DNA of 14,830 nucleotides from Wandonia sp964447015 (GCA_964447015.1 CAYUQU010000081.1:1-14830); one strand, 5' to 3'; counted from the stretch's first letter, positions 1 to 10,200 are shown. Program-made: numbers and translations. Notes: generated by a model not told the origin, from the sequence alone.

Positions 1-2121
1 GTTTCCAATTCTGGAGTTTATACGTTGTTTGTGAGTAAATTAGGTGAAAGTGTAGTGTTGAATGGTGACTTCTCTCAAGGAAACACTTTATTTGAAAGTG
101 ACTATGTGATTGGCACTGGAGGTACATGGGGGCAACTTTCGAACCCAGGGACTTTTGCGGTGACGCCTAATTCAAATTTAGTGCACAATAACTTTGCTCC
201 TTGTTTTGATCACACTGTGGGGAATAATACCGGATCAATGTTAGTGGTAAATGGTTCTGCCGTTCCAAATTCAGCTGTGTGGAAACAAGAGGTAACCATA
301 ACACCGAATACCGACTATCAATTTTCAGTTTGGGCTTCTTCGGTTGAAGCGACAAATCCTGGAGTTTTGAGATTTTCGATTAATGGAGTTCAAGTTGGCG
401 CACAGTTAAATTTGTCAAATATGACATGTAACTGGCAACAGTTTTTTGTGACGTGGAACTCAGGAGCTAATACTACAGCGGATATTGCAATAATAAACCA
501 AAATACACTTGATGCTGGAAATGATTTTGCTTTAGATGACATTACTTTCCGCCCTGTTTGCACAGTGACAGAACAAATTGAAGTCACAGTTGAACCACTC
601 CCTATTGTAAATTTGGGGTTAGATAGAAACCTATGTCAAGGAGAGTCAGTGAATTTAGATGCGACAAATACAGATGCGACTTATCTTTGGAATACAGGAT
701 CTATTGAATCAAATATAGACACTGATACGGCAGGAGCATACAACGTAACTGTTACCTCATTAAATGGATGTACTGCTTCAGGTTCAGTAAATGTAAGTGT
801 AGAGGAATTGCCTGATGCTGGTGTTGATAAAGTATATGAATTTTGTAATTCATTGGTTAGTGTTGACTTAGGGGTTTATCTAGATTTTGATACAGATGCT
901 GACGGCACCTGGGAAAGCACTGACAACTCTGTTAATGGACAGTTGAATAGTACAGGGGAGTTGAATATCGTCGGAATACCTGGGATCCATGAAATAATTT
1001 ATGTAAGCTCGGGGACTCATTGCCCAAATGATACATCAAATTGGGAAATTACTATTTACGAGCAACCAGAGGCGGGTAACCCGGGAAGTTTTCATTTGTG
1101 TAATTCCGATGAATACGAAGTGTCTATTCTGACGCAATTGAATCTACAAGTGCCTTCTCAAAATGGACATTGGGTTATTGATCCTGATTTAAGCGCAGCC
1201 GTTGATCTTCAAAACGAGTTGCTCAATCCGCAAGGTGTACAAGGAGGGAACTACCAATTGTTATACGTTTTGGAAGGAGAAGGAGCTTGTGTGAATGATA
1301 CTGCACAAATTGATATTTGGATTTCGGAAATGCCGATTATTCAATTCTCAAGTGATACCATAAGAGGGTGTGAAGATTTACCAGTAATCTTTATAAATGA
1401 AAGTATTTCCTCGGCAAATACAACATATATTTGGGCGATTTCTGATGGATCACAAAACACAAGTTCTACATTTTTCCAACACTTGTTTACTTCAGCAGGA
1501 TGTTATGATGTGACCCTTTCTGGTACAACTGACGGATTGTGTGAAGCATCAGAGTTACAAAGTCAAATGATTTGTGTAGATCCTTTACCTGAGGCAATAT
1601 TTACATATAGTCCACAACAAGTGTACGCTGACTTTCCCGAAGTTCAGTTCAGCAATCATTCGCACTTGAATTATGTTAATTCGTGGAATTTTGGTGATGG
1701 ACAATCCTCTACAATAGAGAATCCTGAATATACTTACGAGTTAGGTGTCGCAGGGGAGTATTTAGTTGAATTAATTGTAACCACAGATGCTGGATGTAGT
1801 GATACAACATACCAAATGGTTATTGTGAATGAGCAAGTCATATTCTATGTTCCAAATGCATTTACTCCAGATGGAGATAAGTTCAATCAAGTTTTTGAAC
1901 CTGTTATGACAGCAGGGTTTGATCCTAATGATTACGAATTGCAAATTTTTAATCGTTGGGGAGAATTAGTATTTGTCACTCGAAACCATTTAATAGGGTG
2001 GGATGGCACTTATGGCGGACAAATTGCTCCCGAGGGAACTTATATTTGGACCTTAGTTTTCGGTCATGAATATCGAGATGAGCGCTTTGTACACAAAGGT
2101 CATGTTACACTTTTGAGATAA
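1..2121 (+). CDS. Large T9SS-secreted surface protein, type B (gliding-motility-type) C-terminal domain; 5' partial
   Basis: The reading frame is open from base 1, so the true start and signal peptide lie upstream; about 706 C-terminal residues are visible. Residues 18-187 form a jelly-roll or carbohydrate-binding-like domain (LNGDFSQGN at its start, NDFALDDITF at its end). It sits inside an Ig-like unit whose strands flank it (GVYTLFVSK before, EQIEVTVEPLP after). More Ig-like units with paired Cys follow to about residue 530, then a PKD-like domain (WNFGDGQSST, about 560-600). The last ~90 residues (NAFTPDGDKFNQVFEP, IFNRWGELVF, WDGTYGG, PEGTYIW) match the CHU_C / gliding motility-associated C-terminal domain, a type B T9SS sorting signal, so outer-membrane export and surface display or release are expected. 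An adhesin-like role is inferred; no catalytic motif is seen. It is a partial paralogue of the protein at 7276-10440. Confidence 0.9.
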   Translation, partial: VSNSGVYTLFVSKLGESVVLNGDFSQGNTLFESDYVIGTGGTWGQLSNPGTFAVTPNSNLVHNNFAPCFDHTVGNNTGSMLVVNGSAVPNSAVWKQEVTITPNTDYQFSVWASSVEATNPGVLRFSINGVQVGAQLNLSNMTCNWQQFFVTWNSGANTTADIAIINQNTLDAGNDFALDDITFRPVCTVTEQIEVTVEPLPIVNLGLDRNLCQGESVNLDATNTDATYLWNTGSIESNIDTDTAGAYNVTVTSLNGCTASGSVNVSVEELPDAGVDKVYEFCNSLVSVDLGVYLDFDTDADGTWESTDNSVNGQLNSTGELNIVGIPGIHEIIYVSSGTHCPNDTSNWEITIYEQPEAGNPGSFHLCNSDEYEVSILTQLNLQVPSQNGHWVIDPDLSAAVDLQNELLNPQGVQGGNYQLLYVLEGEGACVNDTAQIDIWISEMPIIQFSSDTIRGCEDLPVIFINESISSANTTYIWAISDGSQNTSSTFFQHLFTSAGCYDVTLSGTTDGLCEASELQSQMICVDPLPEAIFTYSPQQVYADFPEVQFSNHSHLNYVNSWNFGDGQSSTIENPEYTYELGVAGEYLVELIVTTDAGCSDTTYQMVIVNEQVIFYVPNAFTPDGDKFNQVFEPVMTAGFDPNDYELQIFNRWGELVFVTRNHLIGWDGTYGGQIAPEGTYIWTLVFGHEYRDERFVHKGHVTLLR

Positions 2122-2153
2122 TTGTAACAATTTCCCAAATAATCAGCTATATT

Positions 2154-2202
2154 TTAACATGTGAGCAACCAAACTGAAAATAAGTTAACTTTGTTAACAT
2201 GT
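2154..2202 (+). promoter_or_regulatory. Putative promoter with repeated TTAACATGT and GTTAAC palindrome
   Basis: TAACTTTG at 2186-2193 matches the Bacteroidetes -7 box TAnnTTTG; no clear -33 TTG is visible. The box lies between two GTTAAC hexamers (2184-2189 and 2193-2198), forming an interrupted palindrome that abuts the ATG at 2199. TTAACATGT occurs twice, at 2154-2162 and 2194-2202, exactly 40 bp apart. Transcription would start about at the start codon. Operator function is inferred. Confidence 0.45.
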
Positions 2203-3893
2203 TGAATGGGTTACTGACAAAAACGGCTAAATACCTGCCTAATTTATTTTTGATTCTAACCATCTCTTGGTTCAGTTTTTTTCCTTTGTTTGCTCAAACG
2301 AGTAACATCAATGATAGTCTATTTACTAAAAAAACTGCGATAGATTTATATCGATTTTGGTCGGTATCAAATGAGAATACATCTAGCGCTTTAGCTGCAA
2401 ATATTGTAAGAGGTAACAAGTACTTTGCCTCTAAGGATGATTTGTTTAAGTTTATATCTTATGTTTCTGAAATTATTTCGGTAGAGAATAATCCAGAAGA
2501 GTGTGCGAAATTTTATTTTCATGCAGGTAGAGTTTACTACGACGAAAGTAGACATCATGAAAGTATAGAAGCTTTCTATCTCGCTAAAACTATTCTAGAA
2601 GACTATAATTTAACAAATACGTCGATCTTTGCTCAGCTTTGTGACAGGATGGGACATGTGTATTATTTTTACGGAGATTATAGAAGAGCAAAAGAATACC
2701 TTATTAAGTGGCATAAGCACCCAGCCAAAAGTAGTGATATGTTGCAAAATGTATACAACACTATAGGTTTAGCCTACTCAGGCTTAAAGGAGTATGATTC
2801 AGCTGAATATTTTTATAACATTGGAATTGATATCGCAAAAAAAGAAGGGAATAGAACCTGGATTGGTTTAATTTCAGGAAACTTAGCTGTTAATTACAGG
2901 GCGGAAGGGGATTTTGAGAGGGCGATTGAGTTGTCAAACCTGGATTATAAATATAGCTTGGAGACAGGGAATTATGGAAGCGCAGCTAGTGTGTTGCTTT
3001 CAATAGCAGAATATAATATTCAAATTGGCGATTATGAGTCTGTTGAGGCTAATTTACTCGAATCAAAGGAGTTGTATAGTATGGACAGAGGAGATACATT
3101 TCTACCATATAAATTTTATGTAATTCGAAGCCAGCTGAATAATATATTAGGTAATCACAGCTATTCTCTACTTGATTATCAGCAAGCGATGACAATTAGA
3201 GATTCAATGAATGTACTGAAAGATATATCGCGTTTTGAAACTATCGAGTACAGGATTTATGCAGAAAAGCGTGAAGCCGAACTTGAGTTTTTGAAACAAC
3301 AAAAAGAACGAAATACATTTATATCGATTGGTATTATTTCTGTTATCGTTGTAGGGTTGATATTTCTTTTAATATTGATTAGACAAGAACAGTTGAAAAG
3401 AAGAAAAGATAAACGAATTTTGGAATATAAAGCCACATTGGCAAAAGAGCAACTTCGCAATGCGGAGGAGAGCGTGCGTCAACTACTTAGGAGTATAAGT
3501 GATAAGAATTCCTTTATAAATGATTTGCGAGGCGAAGTTGAAAAGCTAAATGAAACAAATGGCGACGAAAAATCACAAAAAGAAAAACACGAACTCTTGC
3601 TCAGACTTCAAGATTTCACCTTGCTCACTGAAGATGACTGGATTGGATTTAAACGTATGTTTGAAAAATTACATCCAGAGTTTTTCAATACATTAATCAA
3701 ACAACATTCAACCTTAACAAATGCTGAAATTCGACTGGCTGCATTAATCCGTTTGAATTTAAGTAACCCCGAAATGGCAAATACACTTGGAATCTCTCCT
3801 GATTCGGTTCGAAAAACAAATTTAAGGCTCCGTAAAAAGCTCGATATGGAGACCCAAGAGGAACTTTTGGCATACATTTTCTCATTGAAATAG
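2199..3893 (+). CDS. Membrane-anchored TPR protein with C-terminal LuxR-like HTH
   Basis: The 564-residue protein has a signal peptide-like N-terminus (hydrophobic stretch about 13-30, ending LFAQ), which supports this ATG. Helical TPR-like repeats cover about 100-335 (for example VYNTIGLAYSGLKEYDSAE and LAVNYRAEGDFERAIEL). One transmembrane helix lies at 373-394 (FISIGIISVIVVGLIFLLIL), then a basic anchor (RRKDKR) and a coiled coil to about 460. The C-terminal ~60 residues form a LuxR/GerE-like DNA-binding helix-turn-helix (LTNAEIRLAALIRL, then NPEMANTLGISPDSVRKT, then LRLRKKL). This architecture is a known Bacteroidetes class of one-component membrane regulators: periplasmic TPRs sense, and the cytoplasmic HTH binds DNA. 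No kinase or receiver domain is present. It lies between secretome genes and may regulate them, but that is inference from position. Its own promoter lacks the element shared by its downstream neighbours. Confidence 0.85.
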   Translation: MLNGLLTKTAKYLPNLFLILTISWFSFFPLFAQTSNINDSLFTKKTAIDLYRFWSVSNENTSSALAANIVRGNKYFASKDDLFKFISYVSEIISVENNPEECAKFYFHAGRVYYDESRHHESIEAFYLAKTILEDYNLTNTSIFAQLCDRMGHVYYFYGDYRRAKEYLIKWHKHPAKSSDMLQNVYNTIGLAYSGLKEYDSAEYFYNIGIDIAKKEGNRTWIGLISGNLAVNYRAEGDFERAIELSNLDYKYSLETGNYGSAASVLLSIAEYNIQIGDYESVEANLLESKELYSMDRGDTFLPYKFYVIRSQLNNILGNHSYSLLDYQQAMTIRDSMNVLKDISRFETIEYRIYAEKREAELEFLKQQKERNTFISIGIISVIVVGLIFLLILIRQEQLKRRKDKRILEYKATLAKEQLRNAEESVRQLLRSISDKNSFINDLRGEVEKLNETNGDEKSQKEKHELLLRLQDFTLLTEDDWIGFKRMFEKLHPEFFNTLIKQHSTLTNAEIRLAALIRLNLSNPEMANTLGISPDSVRKTNLRLRKKLDMETQEELLAYIFSLK

Positions 3894-3933
3894 TTTAATA
3901 TTCAATTTTTTGAGTAAAAAAGGTAATGTTTTA

Positions 3934-3992
3934 TTGTCCTACTTTTGTCTCGTTAGTTATAAATGAAATTGCATTTTATTCCGATAAATTTG
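3934..3992 (+). promoter_or_regulatory. Shared promoter block, copy 1 (TTGTCY direct repeat plus -7 box)
   Basis: The 19-bp element TTGTCCTACTTTTGTCTCG at 3934-3952 holds TTGTCC and TTGTCT with starts 11 bp apart, one helical turn. TAAATTTG at 3985-3992 matches the -7 consensus TAnnTTTG and begins 51 bp after the element starts. The ATG of the next gene is 24 nt beyond the box. The same layout recurs at 7189 and 10457. An activator site at about -60 to -40 is the likely reading. Confidence 0.6.
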
Positions 3993-4016
3993 ACTTAATT
4001 ATTAAATCAATTTATT

Positions 4017-7000
4017 ATGAATAAAATTACAAAACCAACAATCCACCTTAACCGATCTGGTTTTTTTGGAGTGTTGTTAGCTATGGTTACAGCGTTGAGC
4101 GGATTTGCTCAGACGACTTACCAGACTTATCAGATTGGAAACGGGGTAGCTGGATCTACTACTAATCCTATTGCCGCTTATTACGGATATTCTTATTCTC
4201 AACAAATCTATCTTCAGACGGATATGATTAATGAAGGATTATCCTCTGGTACAATGATCTCAAAGTTGAGCTTTTACTACGTGTCAGGGAATGTCAACAA
4301 TAGTAATGCATGGACAATTTACATGGGTAATACGTCTCAGAGTGAATTTGCCAATAACACTAACTGGATACCTTTAGCAGAAATGCAACAAGTGTTTTCT
4401 GGGACTATGACATTTCCTGCTACAGGAAATTGGGTGGAAATTGTATTGGATACCCCTTTCGAGTGGAATGGAGTTGATAACTTGGTAGTCGCTATGGACG
4501 AGAACCAGCCTGGTTATTCTTCTTTCCCTGGAGCAACGTGGCAATCAGCTAATGTGGGCGTAAACCGTGGTATTTATTATCACAGTGATGGCACGAATCC
4601 TAATCCAGCATCTCCGCCAACTGCTACAGGTCGAACAACAACAATTCCCAATGTACGATTATTTGAAGTAGCACCTGATTGCGCAGGCACACCTGTACAC
4701 CAAACGATTTCAACTGCTTCTTCCACTATTTGTAGCGGTGATGAAGTGACTTTTTCTGCAGCTGAAGATCCTGAAATTTTATCAGGAATTTCATTTCAAT
4801 GGCAAATATTTGAAGATGGTGCTTGGGTAGATATTGCAGGTGAAACAAACAGAGATTATACTACAAGTGCATTAACGGAAACTACGGATTTACAACTAGT
4901 TTCTACTTGTGATTTCACGGGAGATACAGATGAATCAGATCCTTTTACCGTTACAGTAAATGCTTTACCTGTTGTAGAAATTGCAAACGAGTCTTATGCT
5001 TATTGTTCAGGTGAATCAGCGGTTATGACGGCTTCAGGTGCTGATACTTATTCATGGTCACCTTCAGCTGGTTTGAACATGACATCAGGAAATATGGTTA
5101 GTGCAACACCTACTTCAGCAGCTACTTATACTGTTGTTGGTACTGATGCAAACGGATGTGAAAACTCTGCTTCAGCTACGGTTGTACCTGTTGCACAAGT
5201 GAGTGCAATGGCAACTTATTCTCCAGTTGATAACTGTGAAGCTGGAGACCCAATTACATTCACTGTTTCGAACACTCCAGAAGTAGTTTCAGGTATGGGT
5301 TCATGGGAGTACAGATGGCTTGAAGAAGATGGAGAAACGGTAGCATTGAATTGGACAAATACCAATGAATTTACGTTTGTCCCTGCAACTGATGGTGTGT
5401 ATACTTATTATTATCAGTTAAGAAGCACTTCTTGCCCATCGAATTATTTAGATTCTGTAAAAGTTTCTGCTACAATCGGTTTTGGAGTAGAGTCAGCTGA
5501 CTTGGTGCACATAGATTGTAATGTAGCTGAAGGATCAATCAGTTTGGTGAATGCATTTGGTCAATCTGATGCACAAACATTTTATTCAAATGATTTCTCT
5601 TCTACGCCACTTGAAGCAAATACAACAATACATGGAGTAGCTTCAGTAACTGATGGGCGTATGGTTGTTACACCTTCTCAGACAAGTGCTACAGGTGGAT
5701 TTACAATTGAAAATCCAGATGGAATTGAGATTGCTGGTGATTTATCAGTTTCATTCAACTTAACTGCAGATCTACCGATTAACACTTGGGGAACTGGTGG
5801 AGCAGACGGTATCACGTATTCTTTTGGTGATGACGCTAACTATACTAATCCAGGAGGTGTTGTAAATGGTAAAGGATCAAAACTTCGCGTGAGTTTTGAT
5901 GCAGCGGGTAATAGTGATGAGAACGGTAACATTTCAGGTATTTATGTAGTATATGGTTGGACAGCTACAAATGCTTTTGGGCCAGGTAGTACACAAACGC
6001 TTGCTTATTCTGACAATACAAGTCTTTGGAAAACTCAAACTGATGTGCCTGTAGACGTTTATGTTACAGTTGATGGTATGTTAACTTTGACTGTTGGTGG
6101 AGTGGTTGTTTTTGAAAACATTCAATTACCACAAGACTACGCTGATGCGGACAAATCGACATGGAAACACTTGTTCTCAGCAGGAACGGGTGGAGATGCA
6201 CTTCGTCATGCAATTGATGATTTGAATATTACTGTAGGGTCTTATAACTACGGAATTGTTGCAAATGGCGCTGCTGCACCAACTACTTGGCAAGCGGCAA
6301 GTAGTTTCAATGGTCTCCAAACTGGAGTTTATGACGTATGGATGAGTAATCCTGCAGATGAAACTTGCTCTAAAATGATTGGTACTTATGAAATCTTAAA
6401 CAATTACCCTATAGTTGATTTAGGTAATGACACCACAATTTGTGAAGGAGAAGTGTTAACTCTTGATGCTGGACATCCAGGCTCAACTTATACGTGGAGT
6501 GGAACTAACGAATTCTCACAAACAATTGAGGTTGATGAATCAGGGAATTACATTTGTTATGTTACAAACGCTGATGGATGTGTAGGAATTGGTTCTATCG
6601 TAGTTTCAATTTCACCAGCTCCTTCTGCTTCTGGAATTCAAATTCAAGGATCAGGATTGAATCAATTGTTTGCAGTTGTAAATCCTCAAAACACAACAAA
6701 CTATTCGTGGGATTTTGGTGATGGAACAATTGTGTTGGATGGAGCTTCAGTGCAAAACCATACATATGAAGAAGATGGTGAGTACACAATTACAGTTACA
6801 CTAACTAATGAGTTTGATTGTGATGAAACAGTGATTACTCAGACAGTAAATGTAAATAACGGAACGGCATCAATTGAGGACAATAGCTTAAGTACTTTAA
6901 GTGTGTATCCTAATCCAGCAAATGGTGTAGTGACAATTGTCTTTAACTATGATACAGTTAATTCAATTGAAATTCATAACATTTCAGGTAAATTGATTTA

Positions 7001-7124
7001 TCAAAATGATGAAATTGACTCGAACTTGACAGTTTCTACTTCACCTTGGGAAAGCGGGGTGTATTTAGTAAGCGTGTATAGTAATGGAAGTAAAAAAGTT
7101 GAAAAGTTAGTTATTCAACATTAG
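4017..7124 (+). CDS. Secreted lectin-like/Ig/PKD surface protein with type A T9SS sorting domain
   Basis: The 1,035-residue protein has a signal peptide at 1-32 (basic start, then VLLAMVTALSGFAQ). Residues 33-215 form a β-rich domain common in T9SS cargo (IYMGNTSQSEF, then WIPLAEMQQVF, then PFEWNGVDNLVVAMDEN). Ig-like units follow at about 225-315 and 320-395, then a further β-rich unit to about 490. Residues 520-742 resemble an L-type lectin or concanavalin-like sandwich: SNDFSSTPL, a central GGADGITYSFGDD, LRVSFDAAG and a closing HAIDDLNITVG. Another Ig unit (800-868) and a PKD domain (about 880-945, YSWDFGDGT) precede a type A (Por secretion) sorting domain at about 960-1035 (LSVYPNPANG, then SGVYLVSVYS, then EKLVIQH). 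Sugar binding or adhesion is inferred from the lectin-like fold; no enzyme motif is visible. It is probably monocistronic: a promoter block lies upstream and a terminator follows 35 nt after the stop. Confidence 0.9.
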   Translation: MNKITKPTIHLNRSGFFGVLLAMVTALSGFAQTTYQTYQIGNGVAGSTTNPIAAYYGYSYSQQIYLQTDMINEGLSSGTMISKLSFYYVSGNVNNSNAWTIYMGNTSQSEFANNTNWIPLAEMQQVFSGTMTFPATGNWVEIVLDTPFEWNGVDNLVVAMDENQPGYSSFPGATWQSANVGVNRGIYYHSDGTNPNPASPPTATGRTTTIPNVRLFEVAPDCAGTPVHQTISTASSTICSGDEVTFSAAEDPEILSGISFQWQIFEDGAWVDIAGETNRDYTTSALTETTDLQLVSTCDFTGDTDESDPFTVTVNALPVVEIANESYAYCSGESAVMTASGADTYSWSPSAGLNMTSGNMVSATPTSAATYTVVGTDANGCENSASATVVPVAQVSAMATYSPVDNCEAGDPITFTVSNTPEVVSGMGSWEYRWLEEDGETVALNWTNTNEFTFVPATDGVYTYYYQLRSTSCPSNYLDSVKVSATIGFGVESADLVHIDCNVAEGSISLVNAFGQSDAQTFYSNDFSSTPLEANTTIHGVASVTDGRMVVTPSQTSATGGFTIENPDGIEIAGDLSVSFNLTADLPINTWGTGGADGITYSFGDDANYTNPGGVVNGKGSKLRVSFDAAGNSDENGNISGIYVVYGWTATNAFGPGSTQTLAYSDNTSLWKTQTDVPVDVYVTVDGMLTLTVGGVVVFENIQLPQDYADADKSTWKHLFSAGTGGDALRHAIDDLNITVGSYNYGIVANGAAAPTTWQAASSFNGLQTGVYDVWMSNPADETCSKMIGTYEILNNYPIVDLGNDTTICEGEVLTLDAGHPGSTYTWSGTNEFSQTIEVDESGNYICYVTNADGCVGIGSIVVSISPAPSASGIQIQGSGLNQLFAVVNPQNTTNYSWDFGDGTIVLDGASVQNHTYEEDGEYTITVTLTNEFDCDETVITQTVNVNNGTASIEDNSLSTLSVYPNPANGVVTIVFNYDTVNSIEIHNISGKLIYQNDEIDSNLTVSTSPWESGVYLVSVYSNGSKKVEKLVIQH

Positions 7125-7158
7125 AACCTGTTTTTTAAGTGGTTTCTTGTTTTTTTTG

Positions 7159-7190
7159 GGGGAGATGATTCATGTCATCTCCCCTTTTTT
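7159..7190 (+). terminator. Rho-independent terminator after the lectin-like gene
   Basis: A 10-bp perfect stem, GGGGAGATGA (7159-7168) with TCATCTCCCC (7175-7184), has a 6-nt loop and is followed directly by TTTTTT (7185-7190). It lies 35 nt after the stop codon at 7124. Its T-tract runs straight into the next promoter block. Confidence 0.92.
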
Positions 7191-7247
7191 GTCCTGTTTT
7201 TGTCTTGTTTGTTACCTGAATAAATTGGCTATACTGAACTAAATTTG
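7189..7247 (+). promoter_or_regulatory. Shared promoter block, copy 2 (TTGTCY direct repeat plus -7 box)
   Basis: TTGTCCTGTTTTTGTCTTG lies at 7189-7207 with TTGTCC and TTGTCT starting 11 bp apart, and TAAATTTG (7240-7247) starts 51 bp after the element start, exactly as in copy 1. The similarity to copy 1 extends past the 19 bp (GTTWGTTA). The ATG at 7276 lies 28 nt beyond the box. Confidence 0.6.
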
Positions 7248-7275
7248 TTGTGATAGTGAATAAAATAAGCAGTTT

Positions 7276-10200
7276 ATGAATAAAGGGATATTTTCATTTG
7301 GAATTATAGCAATTCTCTCATTTTGTATAAATAAAGTGTATGCTCAATGCGTTTGGCAGGAAGTATTGCACGATTCGTATGAATATACCACTGTTGTTCC
7401 TGATTTAATTCCTGGAACAACTTACCAAAATACTCCTCAAACCTTTGCTGGATGTGTAAATTCAGGAACTTATGGTTTATACATGAATATCGTAGATGGT
7501 TATACAGGTCAAATTTATGATCGTATAATTGAGGATGTTTGTATCGGACAAGATTATCAGTTTGCATTTTGGACAAGAGATGCATTCACAAGTAATAATG
7601 ACTTGACATTTAATGTATATGATGCAAATGATGTGTTGTTAAGTACGCAAAATGTATTAAACAATAGTACATGGATAAATGTGATGATGCCTGTTTTCAG
7701 CTCTACAACATCTTCTATTCGTTTTGAAATAGTTACGAATCTTCCAGGAGCTCCAGGAAATGATGTCGGGTTTGATGATCTTCGATTGATGCAATGTGCT
7801 CCGCAGGAGATTGTTGATGGATTGTCTTATTGTGCTGATATGAACGACCCAGAAGTTAATCTATATAGTTTAATCGAGAATGAATTATCTAATAATGGAA
7901 GTTGGTCTGGTCCAGGAAGTTTGGATAATGGTTATTTAGGGACTTTTACTGCAGGAATAACTCCGAATGGGGTGTATACGTATTCAATTGATAACGGTCC
8001 TGCGTGTTTTGATTCTTTAGCTATAATTTCAACAGAAATTATTGGGACTCCAATTTTAGATCCTGTAACTCCTGTTTCTGAATGTGGCTCATACATTTTA
8101 CCTGCAATATCAGGAACCAATCTTTCGGGTTTAGAATCTTATTACACTGGCCCTGGTGCAACAGGAACACAATATTTCGCGGGTGATCAGATTTCGTCTT
8201 CAACCACACTTTATATTTATGACGGATTGCCAGGTTGTTTTGATGAGGTGCAATTGGACATCACTATCAATTCATTTGAGTCAGCAGGTGGAGATTATTC
8301 GGAGGAATTTTGTGCACCTTCGGGGGTATTTGATCTTAATAATTTTCTTACCACTACTTCTACTAATGGAGTTTGGGAAGAAACAAGCGCGGAGCTTTCA
8401 GGTTCATTTAATAATGTGACTGGGGTTTTTGATGCGAATGACATTGATCCTGGAGTTTATACATTTACATATACATTACCGCCATCAGGTTCATGCCTTG
8501 GAGATGAAGCATTAATAACATTATCATTTGGAACCATAGATCCAATAGATTTAGGTAATGATACGTTGATCATGTGTAACAGTCAACTAGTGCTTTCTGC
8601 ACCAGCTGGTTATTCTTCATATTTATGGAATACAGGCTCGACTCAATCTTCAATAACTGTTTCACAACCTGGAACCTACTTTTGTCAAGGTGTTATTATG
8701 CAACAAAATGTAGTGTTAAACGGTGATTTTTCGCAAGGCAATATTGGTTTTCAAAGTGATTATGTTTTGGGAACAGGTGGGACTTGGGGGCAGTTATCTA
8801 ATCCAGGAACTTATGCAGTGACTTCAAATGCGAGTTTGGTTCACAATAATTTTGCTCCGTGTTTTGATCATACAGTAGGTGATAATACAGGGTCAATGTT
8901 GGTTGTTAATGGATCTGCAGTTGCGAATGCAGTTGTTTGGGGACAAGATATTACTGTCACACCAAATACAGATTACCAATTTTCCGTTTGGGCAAGTTCT
9001 GTTGTGAGTGATAATCCAGGAATATTGAGATTTTCAATTAATGGAGTTCAAGTTGGTGCACAGTTGAATTTGTCAAACACAACATGTAACTGGCAGCAGT
9101 TTTTTGTGGTTTGGAACTCTGGAGCAGCTACATCAGCTGAGATTTCAATCATCAATCAAAATACGTTGGATGCAGGAAATGATTTTGCATTAGATGACAT
9201 TTCTTTTTCTCCGTTCTGTTCATTTTATGATGAAATTGTAGTTTCTGTTCCTCCAAGCCCAACAATTTCTGTTACACCTAACAGTATTATTTGTGAAGGC
9301 GAGTCTATTGAGTTAACAGCGAATACTTCAGCAGATAATCCTACATATAATTGGATGCCTGGAGCGATTAATCAATCTTCAATTGAAGTAAGTCCATCTA
9401 CAACTACAGTATATTCAGTGAATGTGACAGATGAAAATAATTGTACTTCATCGACTGTGCAAACTGTTGTTACAGTTCGGCCTCGCCCTCAATTGACTGT
9501 TACGCAGGATCTTGCGATTTGTTTTGGAGAGTCCATTGAGCTCACAGTGAGCTCAAATATTGCGGTTGATGGCTTTGACTGGAATTCTGGTGCTCATTCT
9601 GGAACACAATGGACAGTTTCTCCAACGGATACAACGATCTACACCGTATCGGCATCTTCAACTGCGCATGGCTGTGAATCAACAGAAAGTGTACAGATAG
9701 CTGTGATTCCTCCTTTGGATATATTCATTTCGGGAGAGTTGTCGTTTTGCGAAGGAGCTTCCACAATGTTAACTGCAAATTCAAACGCATTGGGAACAAT
9801 GTTTTTTTGGGAACCGTCAAATGTGATTGCAAATCAATTGTTGGTTGATGAGCAAAATGAAGGATGGATTTATCTGACTGGACAAAATGGAAGTTGTCCA
9901 CTTGCACATGATTCTGTTCAAGTTGAAGTGATTTCAATTCCAACTGTAAATGCACCTAATGATTTCGTTGTTTGTCCTGGCGAAACAATTAATGCCATAG
10001 CAACATCTGATAATTCTTCAGCGACAATATTATGGAATACTGGACAGGAGGGGGCTTCTATCCAATTGACGGTTCAGGAGAGTTCAATATTCTTTGTAAC
10101 AGCAAATTATATGGGTTGTATTTCTGAACCTGATTCATTTTTTGTAGATGTTTCAGGCATCTGTGCACTTGAAGTACCAAATGTATTTACGCCGAATAAT

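Noticed and set aside
1..30. TTG at 25 as the start of the first gene
   Set aside because: The frame is open back to base 1 and the upstream residues (VSNSGVYT) continue an Ig-like strand, so the gene is truncated by the window, not starting there.
2121..2134. ATTG/CAAT hairpin after the first gene as a terminator
   Set aside because: The stem is only 4 bp and AT-rich with a 3-nt T-run, too weak to call.
3608..3877. Minus-strand ORFs opposite the HTH region
   Set aside because: The + strand encodes a clear LuxR-like HTH here; the antisense frames are by-products.
3905..3921. TTTTTT/AAAAAA inverted repeat after the TPR gene
   Set aside because: It is a pure A/T stem with no G-C pairs or T-tract; expected by chance in AT-rich DNA.
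8156..8419. 87-residue + strand ORF in another frame
   Set aside because: It is fully inside the 7276-10440 gene, which has clear domain structure; the alternative frame shows no motif.
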